DNA of 64,000 nt from JBBRVW01 sp963784645. Its GTDB lineage: Bacteria; Actinomycetota; Actinomycetes; JACCUZ01. Of this stretch, positions 26,280 to 34,053 are shown piece after piece. The position numbers and the translations under genes are program-made. Numbering within the stretch: position 1 is the first letter of the stretch; each line of letters opens with the position of its first letter. The notes under the pieces were generated by a model. It saw only the letters and a program-made list of their open reading frames with translations, was not told where the DNA came from and did not search any database. Location: positions 248,001 to 312,000 of the forward strand of contig CAWARY010000005.1 of NCBI GenBank assembly GCA_963784645.1. Direction: 5' to 3'.

Positions 26280-27278
26280 GTGGCCGAGCTGTACTACGAC
26301 GACGACGCCGACCTGTCCGTGATCCAGGGGCGCAACGTGGCCGTCCTGGGCTACGGGAGCCAGGGGCACGCGCACTCCCTGTCCCTGCGCGACTCCGGCG
26401 TCGACGTGCGGGTGGGGCTGCCCGAGGGCTCGAAGAGCCGTGCCAAGGCCGACGCCGAGGGGCTTCGGGTCGTCACGCCGTACGAGGCGTGCGAGGAGGC
26501 GGACCTGGTCATGGTCCTCGCCCCCGACCCGGTGCAGCGCAAGCTGTACGCCGAGGCGATCGAGCCGAACCTCGTCGACGGCGACGCGCTGTTCTTCGGG
26601 CACGGCCTCAACATCCGCTACGACCTCATCAAGCCGCCGGCCGGCGTCGACGTGTGCATGGTCGCGCCGAAGGGCCCCGGGCACCTGGTGCGGCGGCAGT
26701 TCGTCGACGGGCGAGGCGTGCCGGTGCTCGTCGCTGTCGAGCAGGACGCCTCCGGTGGCGCGTGGGACCTCGTGAAGTCCTACGCCAAGGCCATCGGTGG
26801 CACCCGCGCCGGCGCCATCAGGACGACCTTCACGGAGGAGACCGAGACCGACCTGTTCGGTGAGCAGGTCGTCCTCTGCGGCGGCCTCTCCGAGCTCATC
26901 AAGTCCGGCTTCGACACGCTGGTCGACGCGGGCTACCAGCCCGAGGTGGCGTACTTCGAGTGCCTGCACGAGGTGAAGCTCATCGTCGACCTGATGTACG
27001 AGGGTGGCATCTCGAAGATGTACTGGTCGGTGTCCGAGACCGCGGAGTACGGCGGATACACCCGCGGCCCGCGCCTGGTCACCGACCAGACCCGCGCGGA
27101 GATGAAGAAGATCCTCGGCGAGATCACCGACGGGTCGTTCGCCAAGGAGTGGATGGCCGAGTACGACGCCGGGCTGCCCCACCACAAGCGGCTGTTCCAG
27201 GAGAACACGGAGCACCGCGTCGAGCAGACCGGCGCGAAGCTGCGCCCGATGATGAGCTGGATCGGCGAGGACGACTGA
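26280..27278 (+). CDS. ilvC: Ketol-acid reductoisomerase (class I)
   Basis: IlvC (332 aa) isomerises and reduces acetolactate to the dihydroxy acid used by IlvD. The Rossmann motif VLGYGSQGHAHS, MVAPKGPGHLVRRQF, and the metal-binding FGEQVVLCGG/CLHEVKLIVDLMYEGGISKM segments are all present. GTG at 26280 has a GAGGAGAAG ribosome site. A 50-base gap separates it from ilvN with no terminator, so it belongs to the same operon. A large hairpin follows its stop. Confidence 0.97.
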   Translation: MAELYYDDDADLSVIQGRNVAVLGYGSQGHAHSLSLRDSGVDVRVGLPEGSKSRAKADAEGLRVVTPYEACEEADLVMVLAPDPVQRKLYAEAIEPNLVDGDALFFGHGLNIRYDLIKPPAGVDVCMVAPKGPGHLVRRQFVDGRGVPVLVAVEQDASGGAWDLVKSYAKAIGGTRAGAIRTTFTEETETDLFGEQVVLCGGLSELIKSGFDTLVDAGYQPEVAYFECLHEVKLIVDLMYEGGISKMYWSVSETAEYGGYTRGPRLVTDQTRAEMKKILGEITDGSFAKEWMAEYDAGLPHHKRLFQENTEHRVEQTGAKLRPMMSWIGEDD

Positions 27279-27303
27279 CCCTCGGCCCACCCCTCCGCGC
27301 ACC

Positions 27304-27345
27304 TGTCAGCCGCTGGCCGCCGGATACGGCGCCCAGCGGCTGACA
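27304..27345. terminator. Hairpin between convergent ilvC and lipoprotein gene
   Basis: TGTCAGCCGCTGG and CCAGCGGCTGACA are a perfect 13-bp stem, with an inner CGCCG/CGGCG stem capped by GATA. It fills the 83-base gap between two convergent stops and could end transcription from both sides; there is no U-run. Confidence 0.65.
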
Positions 27346-27361
27346 AGTCCGGGGAGACCGC

Positions 27362-28498
27362 TCAGCAGCAGTCGTTCCCCCCGTGGGCGACGGGCGGGGA
27401 GTCGACCAGGACCACCAGGTCGCCGGTCGGGTCCGCGCCGAGCAACGGCCGGTGCCCGGTCGCATGTCGCCACAGCACCCGCCCGGTGACCGGGTCCACG
27501 GCGAACGCCGAGGCGGTGTCGTCCACGACGACGGCTGGCACCGTCACCACCGGTGCTGCCGACTCCGCCGCCACCTGCCAACGGTCGCTGCCGGTGGCGA
27601 GGTCGAGGCCGAGGACGCCGGGCGGGACGGCCAGGACGACGGTCCCGTGCACTGCCGTCGGCGCCACCGCGCTCGGTGCGATCGGGAGATCCCGCCGCCA
27701 CCGCTCGGCCCCGGTCGCCAGGTCGAGCCCCACGAGAGTCGCCGGGCTCGACGGCTCCGCGGCGAGGTCACCGATCGCGACGACCGCTGTCCCCGGTCCG
27801 GCGGCGAGCAGCCGGCCGTACCCGAGCTCACTCCCGCGGGGCAGCGCCCGCCAGGCCACCGCACCGGTGGTGGCGTCCAGCCGGTAGACCGAGCCGTCCC
27901 CGGCCCGGAGGACCAGCACGTCACCGACGAGCAGCTCGTCGGTGTCGCCCGAGATCGGCAGCGTGCTGCGCCAGCGTTCGGCGCCCCGGACCACGTCCAT
28001 CGCCACCAGCGAGCCCGGTTCCTTGACCAGCAGCAGGCGTCCCACCAGTGCGACGTGCTCCCACCTCGGCGTCGACCCGCCGACGAACCCGCCCCCGCCG
28101 GCCCACGGCCGCGCCCGTACGTCCCCGTCCGGCGTCATCGTCACGAGGCGGTCCTCGGCGACCCCCAGCACGCCCAGCTCGTCGGCAGTGCGCGTCAGCT
28201 CGCGACCGTCCGCGAGATCCAGCACCAGGGTGCCGCAGCCGCGGAGCAGGACACGCCCCTGGAAGGCCACCGGCAGGTCTTCGCGGGGGTGCGCGAGGCT
28301 CCGCCGCCAGGCCACGTCACCGGAGGCGGAGTCCAGCCCGACCACGGCGCTACGGTGCGCCGCTCCGGTGGCGCAGCTGCCGTCGTACGAGCGGCCGCGG
28401 TCCCCGCCCGTACAGCCTGCCGGGACCAGGGCGGCCAGCACGGCGATGGCGCCGACGACGACCACAGGTGCGCGCACGTGCCTCCGACGCCGTGGCAC
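27362..28498 (-). CDS. PQQ-like beta-propeller lipoprotein
   Basis: The 378-aa protein has an Arg-rich start, a hydrophobic helix, and the lipobox LVPAGC, so it should be anchored outside the membrane. The remainder is a series of PQQ-like propeller blades (GLDSASGDVAWRRSL, LDATTGAVAWRALP, GLDLATGAERWRRDL, GLDLATGSDRWQVA, VDPVTGRVLWRHATG). Such blades act in scaffolding or ligand binding; no enzyme role is visible. GTG at 28498 gives a good signal peptide; later GTG codons and a TTG at 28516 are alternatives. The protein ends with a Cys-Cys pair. Confidence 0.8.
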   Translation of the reverse strand: MPRRRRHVRAPVVVVGAIAVLAALVPAGCTGGDRGRSYDGSCATGAAHRSAVVGLDSASGDVAWRRSLAHPREDLPVAFQGRVLLRGCGTLVLDLADGRELTRTADELGVLGVAEDRLVTMTPDGDVRARPWAGGGGFVGGSTPRWEHVALVGRLLLVKEPGSLVAMDVVRGAERWRSTLPISGDTDELLVGDVLVLRAGDGSVYRLDATTGAVAWRALPRGSELGYGRLLAAGPGTAVVAIGDLAAEPSSPATLVGLDLATGAERWRRDLPIAPSAVAPTAVHGTVVLAVPPGVLGLDLATGSDRWQVAAESAAPVVTVPAVVVDDTASAFAVDPVTGRVLWRHATGHRPLLGADPTGDLVVLVDSPPVAHGGNDCC

Positions 28499-28602
28499 GT
28501 CGTGGGGTTCCCGCAATGTTTGAGGCCTCGGGCTGGTGAGCAGATGTCCGGCGCGATACCGCCGATCTTGTGAGGCACGTCTTGGGCGCTCTGCGGCTCG
28601 AC

Positions 28603-30267
28603 ATGAACTGGCTCGACTACCTGATCCTCGCGACGTACTTCGCCGTCGTCATCGGGATAGGGGTGGCGGCCCGACGGAGCATCAAGAGCAGTCTCGACTT
28701 CTTCCTGTCCGGCCGGTCCCTGCCCGCCTGGGTGACCGGCCTGGCGTTCGTCGCGGCGAACCTCGGGGCGATCGAGATCCTCGGGATGGCGGCGAACGGT
28801 GCGCAGTACGGGATCGCGACGACGCACTTCTACTGGATCGGGGCCATCCCGGCCATGGTCTTCCTGGGCATCGTGATGATGCCCTTCTACTACGGGTCGA
28901 AGGTGCGCAGCGTTCCCGAGTACCTGCGACTCCGGTTCGACAACCGGTCGCACCTGTTCAACGCCGCGACCTTCGCGCTGGCCTCGGTCCTCATCGCCGG
29001 CGTCAACCTCTACGCGCTGGCCATCGTCATCCAGGCACTCCTGGGCTGGCCGGTGTGGCTGGCCATCGTGGTGTCCGCGACCTTCGTGCTGGCCTACATC
29101 ACCCTCGGAGGGCTCTCGTCGGCGATCTACAACGAGGTGCTGCAGTTCTTCCTCATCCTCGCCGGCCTGATCCCCCTCGTCGTGGTGGGCCTCACCGCGA
29201 ACGGCGGCTGGTCGGGGCTCAAGGACAAGGTGGCCGGAAACGAGAACGGTGGCGAGTCGTTCCTGTCGGCCTGGGGCGGGACCGGCGTCGGCCACGTGAC
29301 CAACCCGATCGGCACGAACTGGATCGCCATCGTCCTGGGCCTGGGCTTCGTGCTGTCGTTCGGCTACTGGACGACGAACTTCGCCGAGGTGCAGCGTGCC
29401 CTGTCGGCGAAGGACATGTCCGCGGCCCGCCGGACGCCGATCATCGGCGCTTACCCCAAGATCTTCATCCCGGCCCTGACGATCATCCCTGGCCTGATCG
29501 CCTTGGTGGAGTTTCCCAAGCTGGGCGCCAAGGACGGCGCCTTCCAGTACAACAACGCGATCCCCCTGCTGATGGAGAAGTACCTGCCGAACGGCGTGCT
29601 CGGCATCGCCGTCACGGCCCTGCTGGCAGCTTTCATGGCCGGGATGGCGGCGAACGTGTCGGCTTTCAACACGGTCTTCACGTACGACATCTGGCAGGAC
29701 TACGTGAAGAAGGACCGACCCGACGACTACTACCTGCGCCTGGGCCGGATCGTCACGGTCGTCGGCGTGGTGATCGGTGTCGGGACCGCGTTCATCGCCG
29801 CGGGCTACGACAACATCATGAACTACATCCAGGCACTGTTCTCCATCTTCAACGCCCCGCTGTTCGCCACGTTCATCATCGGCATGTTCTGGAAGCGCAT
29901 GACCCCGACCGCGGGGATCGCGGGGCTGGTCGCGGGCACCCTGGGTGCCGGCTTCGTCTTCGTCACTTCCGACAGCGGTGTCGACAGCTTCGGTTTCGAC
30001 AAGCCACTGCTGTTCACCTTCGGCTCGGGGCTGGCGGCGAGCTTCTACGGGGCCATCGTCGCGTTCCTGTGCGACGCGGTGGTGAGCGTCGCGGTGAGCC
30101 TCGTGACGCAGCCCAAGCCGGAGGAGGAGCTGGAGGGCCTGGTCTACGGCACGACCGTTGACCACGGCGAGCTGGCACACGGGGACGACAAGTGGTGGCG
30201 CAACCCCGTACCGCTCGGGCTCGGTGCGGTGGCGATCTCGCTGCTCCTCTACATCCCCTTCGCGTGA
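28603..30267 (+). CDS. Sodium:solute symporter family protein
   Basis: This protein of about 554 aa has some 13 membrane helices and matches the SSS (SGLT) family: MNWLDYLILATYFAVVIGIG, FFLSGRSLPAWVTGLAFVAANLGAIEILG, YLRLRF, and the conserved TLGGLSSAIYNEVLQFFLIL segment. The family uses the sodium gradient to import sugars, amino acids or organic acids; substrate unknown. ATG at 28603 opens directly into the first helix; a GTG at 28570 would add 11 residues. The next gene encodes a small membrane protein 13 bases on, probably a partner. Confidence 0.88.
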   Translation: MNWLDYLILATYFAVVIGIGVAARRSIKSSLDFFLSGRSLPAWVTGLAFVAANLGAIEILGMAANGAQYGIATTHFYWIGAIPAMVFLGIVMMPFYYGSKVRSVPEYLRLRFDNRSHLFNAATFALASVLIAGVNLYALAIVIQALLGWPVWLAIVVSATFVLAYITLGGLSSAIYNEVLQFFLILAGLIPLVVVGLTANGGWSGLKDKVAGNENGGESFLSAWGGTGVGHVTNPIGTNWIAIVLGLGFVLSFGYWTTNFAEVQRALSAKDMSAARRTPIIGAYPKIFIPALTIIPGLIALVEFPKLGAKDGAFQYNNAIPLLMEKYLPNGVLGIAVTALLAAFMAGMAANVSAFNTVFTYDIWQDYVKKDRPDDYYLRLGRIVTVVGVVIGVGTAFIAAGYDNIMNYIQALFSIFNAPLFATFIIGMFWKRMTPTAGIAGLVAGTLGAGFVFVTSDSGVDSFGFDKPLLFTFGSGLAASFYGAIVAFLCDAVVSVAVSLVTQPKPEEELEGLVYGTTVDHGELAHGDDKWWRNPVPLGLGAVAISLLLYIPFA

Positions 30268-30280
30268 GAGGCGGCCGGAC

Positions 30281-30568
30281 ATGACCCACGACGACGCGAT
30301 CGACGAGACGGAGACCGCGGCGGACGAGTCCGAGGCGGCACGGCTGTTCGACATCCGGCGGATCATCGGCGGCCTGTTCTCGCTCTACGGCATCGTGCTG
30401 CTCGTCGCGGGGGTTGTCGACGGCTCGTCGGCGGCGGACAAGGCGGCCGGCATCGACATCAACGTCTGGACCGGACTCGGCATGCTCGTCTTCGGGCTCG
30501 CGATGCTGCTGTGGATGCGGCTGAGCCCGGTCGAGGCCCCGGAGCCGGCCGCCGACGGGAGCCGCTGA
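30281..30568 (+). CDS. Small two-helix membrane protein linked to the symporter
   Basis: The 95-aa product has an acidic N terminus (about 25 residues), then two hydrophobic helices (IIGGLFSLYGIVLLVAGVVDG and VWTGLGMLVFGLAMLLWM) and a short acidic tail. It starts 13 bases after the symporter stop. Small helical partners next to SSS transporters are frequent; a role in stability or activity is an inference from position. Confidence 0.75.
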   Translation: MTHDDAIDETETAADESEAARLFDIRRIIGGLFSLYGIVLLVAGVVDGSSAADKAAGIDINVWTGLGMLVFGLAMLLWMRLSPVEAPEPAADGSR

Positions 30569-30620
30569 GGGCTGCTGTCGAACCCGCCGGCGGGTGGGGC
30601 CGGTCCAGGACGTGGACGGT

Positions 30621-30636
30621 TGTGAATGCGTTCACA
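30621..30636. promoter_or_regulatory. CRP/GlxR-type operator TGTGAATGCGTTCACA upstream of serA
   Basis: This is an exact match to the CRP consensus TGTGA-N6-TCACA, with 6-bp perfect arms. It covers the -35 zone of the proposed serA promoter (TACCAT, 30647-30652). Actinobacterial CRP-family regulators such as GlxR recognise this motif, so a cAMP- or CRP-like control of serine synthesis is plausible. Confidence 0.7.
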
Positions 30637-30646
30637 AGCCGGTGCC

Positions 30647-30652
30647 TACCAT
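30647..30652 (+). promoter_or_regulatory. Leaderless -10 box (TACCAT) of serA
   Basis: TACCAT ends 7 nt before the GTG at 30660. If correct, transcription starts at that GTG, so the ATG at 30651, which lies inside the box, cannot be the start of this message. Confidence 0.5.
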
Positions 30653-30659
30653 GGGCCGG

Positions 30660-32276
30660 GTGACGTCAGAGACCCCCGTGACCGCCAGCCGCCGGCCCGT
30701 CGTGCTCATCGCCGAGGAGCTGTCGCCCGCCACCGTCGCCGCGCTCGGCCCCGACTTCGAGGTCCGGGACGTCGACGGCACCGACCGCCCGGCGCTGCTC
30801 GCCGCGGTCGCCGACGCCGACGCCCTGCTGGTGCGCAGCGCAACCCGGGTCGACGCCGAGCTGCTCGCGGCGGCCAAGGGCCTCCGGGTGGTCGCGCGGG
30901 CCGGGGTCGGCCTGGACAACGTCGACGTCAAGGCCGCCACCCAGGCCGGCGTGATGGTCGTCAACGCGCCGCAGTCCAACATCGTCAGTGCCGCCGAGCT
31001 GGCCGTGGGCCTGCTCCTCGCAGCGGCCCGCAACATCGCGCCGGCCAACTCCGCCCTCAAGCAGGGTGAGTGGAAACGCAGCAAGTACAGCGGCATCGAG
31101 CTCTACGAGAAGACCGCCGGCATCGTCGGGCTGGGTCGCATCGGCGCCCTCGTGGCCCAGCGACTGTCCGCGTTCGGCATGACGGTCGTCGCCTACGACC
31201 CGTTCGTGGCGGCCGGCCGCGCGGCCCAGATGGGCGTCCGTCTCGTCTCGCTCGACGAGCTGCTGCGCATCTCCGACGTCATCTCGGTGCACCTGCCCAA
31301 GACCGCGGAGACCCTCGGCATCATCGGCGCCGAGCAGCTCGCGACGGTGAAGCCCTCGCTCATCCTCGTCAACGCCGCCCGTGGAGGCATCGTCGACGAG
31401 GCGGCACTGCACGCCGCCCTCAAGGAGGGCCGGCTCGCGGCCGCCGGGCTCGACGTCTACGCCAAGGAGCCGTGCACCGACTCGCCCCTGTTCGAGCTGG
31501 AGAACGTCGTCGCGACGCCGCACCTGGGGGCCAGCACCGACGAGGCGCAGGAGAAGGCCGGCGTCTCCGTGGCGAGGTCCGTCCGGCTGGCGCTGGCCGG
31601 CGACCTGGTCCCGGACGCCGTGAACGTGCAGGGCGGGGTCATCGCCGAGGACGTCCGGCCGGGCATCCCGCTGGCCGAGCACCTGGGCCGCTTCCTCACG
31701 GCGGTGGCAGCCGCCGTACCCGCGCAGCTGGACATCGAGGTGCGCGGCGAGATCGCGGCGCACGACGTGCGGGTGCTCGAGCTGGCCGCGCTCAAGGGCC
31801 TGTTCACCGACGTCGTCGAGGACCCCGTCTCCTACGTCAACGCGCCGGTGCTCGCGGCCGACCGCGGTGTCGTGGTCCGGCTGAGCACCGACGCCGAGTC
31901 GCCGGACTACCGCAACCTGATCGTCCTGCGCGGCACGCTGTCGGACGGCACCCAGGTGTCGGTGGCCGGCACCCTCACGGGCACCCGGCACGTGGAGAAG
32001 ATCGTCGAGATCGACGGCTTCGACGTCGAGGTCGCGCTGTCCGAGCACATGGCCGTCTTCCGCTACGTCGACCGTCCCGGCATCGTCGGCGCGGTGGGCC
32101 GGGTGCTCGGCGAGGCCGGCGTCAACATCGCCGGCATGCAGGTCAGCCGCGACCGCCGCGGCGGGCACGCCCTCGTCGCCATGACGATCGACTCCGCGAT
32201 CCCGGGCGGCGTCCTCGACGACCTGGCGCGCGAGATCGGCGCCGAGACCGCCCGCCAGGTCGACCTCCGCGAGTAG
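30660..32276 (+). CDS. serA: D-3-phosphoglycerate dehydrogenase
   Basis: SerA (538 aa) makes the first committed intermediate of serine. It is the long type: catalytic domain with VLIAEELSP at the start, Rossmann motif GIVGLGRIGALVAQRL, ARGGIVDEAAL and VATPHLGASTDEAQEKAG; then an intervening domain; then a C-terminal ACT domain (ITN-type: VFRYVDRPGIVGAVGRVLGEAGVNIAGMQVSR) that usually binds serine. The GTG at 30660 is preferred over the ATG at 30651 because of the promoter position. A CRP-type palindrome is just upstream. Confidence 0.95.
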   Translation: MTSETPVTASRRPVVLIAEELSPATVAALGPDFEVRDVDGTDRPALLAAVADADALLVRSATRVDAELLAAAKGLRVVARAGVGLDNVDVKAATQAGVMVVNAPQSNIVSAAELAVGLLLAAARNIAPANSALKQGEWKRSKYSGIELYEKTAGIVGLGRIGALVAQRLSAFGMTVVAYDPFVAAGRAAQMGVRLVSLDELLRISDVISVHLPKTAETLGIIGAEQLATVKPSLILVNAARGGIVDEAALHAALKEGRLAAAGLDVYAKEPCTDSPLFELENVVATPHLGASTDEAQEKAGVSVARSVRLALAGDLVPDAVNVQGGVIAEDVRPGIPLAEHLGRFLTAVAAAVPAQLDIEVRGEIAAHDVRVLELAALKGLFTDVVEDPVSYVNAPVLAADRGVVVRLSTDAESPDYRNLIVLRGTLSDGTQVSVAGTLTGTRHVEKIVEIDGFDVEVALSEHMAVFRYVDRPGIVGAVGRVLGEAGVNIAGMQVSRDRRGGHALVAMTIDSAIPGGVLDDLAREIGAETARQVDLRE

Positions 32277-32638
32277 GTCTGGTTCGCGTCCATGCCCGCC
32301 GCCGTCCCGACGCTGTCTGACCATGACCCGCCGCCGCGGCCGAGCTCAGGGCGGCTGTGGACGGCCGGACCGGGTCGCCGTCCGCACCTGCTCCCTGTCG
32401 TTCAGTGGCGCGGTGTTGCAGTTCTCGGGCTCAAGAATCTGCAAGAGCGCGCCACTCAACGCGACAGGGACGGCGGGGGAGCCGGGCAGGCCGCGGTAGC
32501 GCCCCCCTGCTCCGCCTGTCCTGGCTGCTCTGACGCCAGCCAGCGTCGGCGCCGCACGGCCAAGCGTCGTGGCCAGCCGGTGCTGATCCACCCGTCAGGT
32601 CGCGCTGTCCCAGCATCCGGAACATGGCGCCAGCTGGC
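32277..32638. other. Non-coding part of the 517-base serA-leuB gap
   Basis: Between serA and the leuB leader promoter I see no gene with credible composition. The stretch contains the palindromic repeat at 32392-32470. Open frames across it are arginine/proline-rich antisense-type readings. Confidence 0.6.
32392..32470. repeat. Palindromic repeat, copy B
   Basis: The outer arms TCCCTGTCG and CGACAGGGA and inner arms AGTGGCGCG/CGCGCCACT and TTGCAG/CTGCAA form a nearly complete 79-base palindrome. The AGTGGCGCG arms, the ACTCAACG right end, and the upstream GCCGTCCGCACCTG are shared with the copy at 12125-12178. This copy sits after serA and well before the leuB leader. Confidence 0.75.
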
Positions 32639-32667
32639 GAGACAGGGCTGTGACACCGGCCTACCGT
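32639..32667 (+). promoter_or_regulatory. Promoter of the leuB leader transcript
   Basis: GAGACA (32639-32644) is a fair -35, 17 bases before TACCGT (32662-32667). The -10 ends 7 nt before the GTG at 32675, so the leader would be leaderless, as for ilvB. Confidence 0.6.
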
Positions 32668-32674
32668 GGACGGC

Positions 32675-32722
32675 GTGCAGCGGCAGATCCTCGTACGTCG
32701 TCGCCGCGGCGGGGCCCGCTAG
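32675..32722 (+). CDS. Candidate branched-chain leader peptide MQRQILVRRRRGGAR
   Basis: This 15-codon frame has consecutive Ile-Leu-Val codons (ATC-CTC-GTA, GTA being rare here), followed by four arginines. The layout (leaderless GTG, branched-chain codons, then an Arg run) copies the ilvB leader at 23758. It lies upstream of a 37-aa gene and leuB. I infer that it senses Ile/Leu/Val supply and controls leuB. Confidence 0.65.
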   Translation: MQRQILVRRRRGGAR

Positions 32723-32727
32723 CAAGG

Positions 32728-32753
32728 GCCGGCTCCCCGTCGCGGAGACCGGC
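32728..32753 (+). other. Hairpin in the leuB leader, possible attenuator
   Basis: GCCGGCTCC pairs with GGAG-A-CCGGC around a 7-base loop, just after the leader stop. A rival pairing exists between GGCGGGGCC at the end of the leader frame (32708-32716) and GGCCCGCC (32757-32764). There is no U-run, so control could be Rho-linked or act on translation of the 37-aa frame. Confidence 0.45.
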
Positions 32754-32793
32754 GCTGGCCCGCCCCCGTGACCTTCCTCGAGGAGCCCCGATC

Positions 32794-32907
32794 ATGACCC
32801 GCACGCATCGCGCGACGCGCCCGACCGCGCAGCAGAAGCAGACAGTCCAGCAGGCCGTCCAGGAGTCCATGGACCGGCGTGACAACGGCGGCGAGACCGG
32901 CCACTGA
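32794..32907 (+). CDS. Small 37-aa protein directly before leuB
   Basis: The frame has a clear GAGGAG ribosome site 8 bases before its ATG and ends 2 bases before the leuB GTG. The product is hydrophilic (a basic first ten residues, then TAQQKQTVQQAVQESMDRR, likely helical, and a GGETGH end). I do not recognise it. It may be a real small protein or a coupling device for leuB translation. Confidence 0.55.
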   Translation: MTRTHRATRPTAQQKQTVQQAVQESMDRRDNGGETGH

Positions 32908-32909
32908 CC

Positions 32910-33962
32910 GTGCCCGCACCCACCGCCCTGCGGATCGCGCTGGTTCCCGGCGACGGCATCGGCCCCGAGGTCGTCGCCGAAGGCGTCCGGGTGCTGTCCG
33001 CCGTGACCAGCGCCGCCGACGTCAAGCTCGAGACCACCGAGTACGACCTCGGCGCCCGCCGGTGGCACGCCACGGGGGAGACCCTCCCGGACGGCGTGCT
33101 CGACGAGCTGCGCGGGCACGAGGCCATCCTGCTCGGCGCCGTCGGAGACCCGTCGGTGCCGAGCGGGGTGCTCGAGCGCGGCCTGCTCCTCAAGCTGCGC
33201 TTCGCCTTCGACCACCACGTCAACCTGCGGCCGGCCAAGCTCTACCCGGGTGTGACCTCCCCGCTCGCCGGCGACCCGGAGATCGACTTCGTCGTCATCC
33301 GGGAGGGCACGGAGGGGCCCTACGTCGGCAACGGCGGGACGGTGCGCGAGGGCACCCCGCACGAGATCGCCACCGAGGTGAGCATCAACACGGCCTACGG
33401 CGTCGAGCGCGTCGTCCGGGACGCGTTCCGCCGCGCCCGGGCCCGGCCGCGCAAGCACCTCACCCTCGTGCACAAGACCAACGTCCTGGTCCACGCCGGC
33501 GGACTCTGGGCGCGCATCGTCGCCAGCGTCGCGACCGAGTTCCCCGAAGTGACCACCGACTACCTGCACGTCGATGCGGCCTCGATCTTCCTGGTGACCC
33601 AGCCGCAGCGGTTCGACGTCATCGTCACCGACAACCTCTTCGGCGACATCGTCACCGACCTCGCCGCCGCGGTCACCGGTGGCATCGGGCTCGCGGCCAG
33701 CGGCAACCTCGACGTCAGCGGCACCCACCCGTCGATGTTCGAGCCCGTGCACGGGTCCGCGCCGGACATCGCCGGCACCGGCACCGCCGACCCCACCGCG
33801 ACGATCCTCTCGGTCGCGCTGCTGCTCGAGCAGGTAGGCCTGCCGGACGCCGCGTCCGCCGTCGAGCGGGCCGTCGTGGCCGACCTCGCCGAGCGGGGCG
33901 GTCGGTCGACCGCCCGGCGGAGCACCCGCGAGGTCGGCGACGCCGTCCTCCAGCGCCTCTGA
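32910..33962 (+). CDS. leuB: 3-isopropylmalate dehydrogenase
   Basis: LeuB (350 aa) oxidatively decarboxylates 3-isopropylmalate in leucine synthesis and may also act on the 3-methylmalate made from citramalate. It shows IALVPGDGIGPEVVAEG, LLLKLRFAFDHHVNLRPAKLYPG, VIREGTEGPYVG, and the metal/NAD segment VVTDNLFGDIVTDLAAAV-like region plus PVHGSAPDIAGTGTADPTA. It starts with GTG 2 bases after the 37-aa gene and lies behind the leader at 32675. Confidence 0.95.
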   Translation: MPAPTALRIALVPGDGIGPEVVAEGVRVLSAVTSAADVKLETTEYDLGARRWHATGETLPDGVLDELRGHEAILLGAVGDPSVPSGVLERGLLLKLRFAFDHHVNLRPAKLYPGVTSPLAGDPEIDFVVIREGTEGPYVGNGGTVREGTPHEIATEVSINTAYGVERVVRDAFRRARARPRKHLTLVHKTNVLVHAGGLWARIVASVATEFPEVTTDYLHVDAASIFLVTQPQRFDVIVTDNLFGDIVTDLAAAVTGGIGLAASGNLDVSGTHPSMFEPVHGSAPDIAGTGTADPTATILSVALLLEQVGLPDAASAVERAVVADLAERGGRSTARRSTREVGDAVLQRL

Positions 33963-34014
33963 CCCACGTGCAGGGGCGTCCCGGACCGCGCTGTGCCCAC
34001 AGTCGTCGACGGGA

Positions 34015-34047
34015 GGTGAGACCTGCTCACCGCCTGGGAGGTACCGT
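34015..34047 (+). promoter_or_regulatory. ilvE promoter with an inverted repeat at -35
   Basis: TACCGT (34042-34047) ends 6 nt before the ATG at 34054, giving a leaderless message. GGTGAG (34015-34020) and CTCACC (34026-34031) form a perfect 6-bp inverted repeat over the -35 region, a possible operator. Confidence 0.45.
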
Positions 34048-34053
34048 CAGATC

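Noticed and set aside
32292..32771. A 159-codon plus-strand frame in the serA-leuB gap
   Set aside because: It crosses the palindromic repeat and the leader region, has no ribosome site and no domain-like composition.
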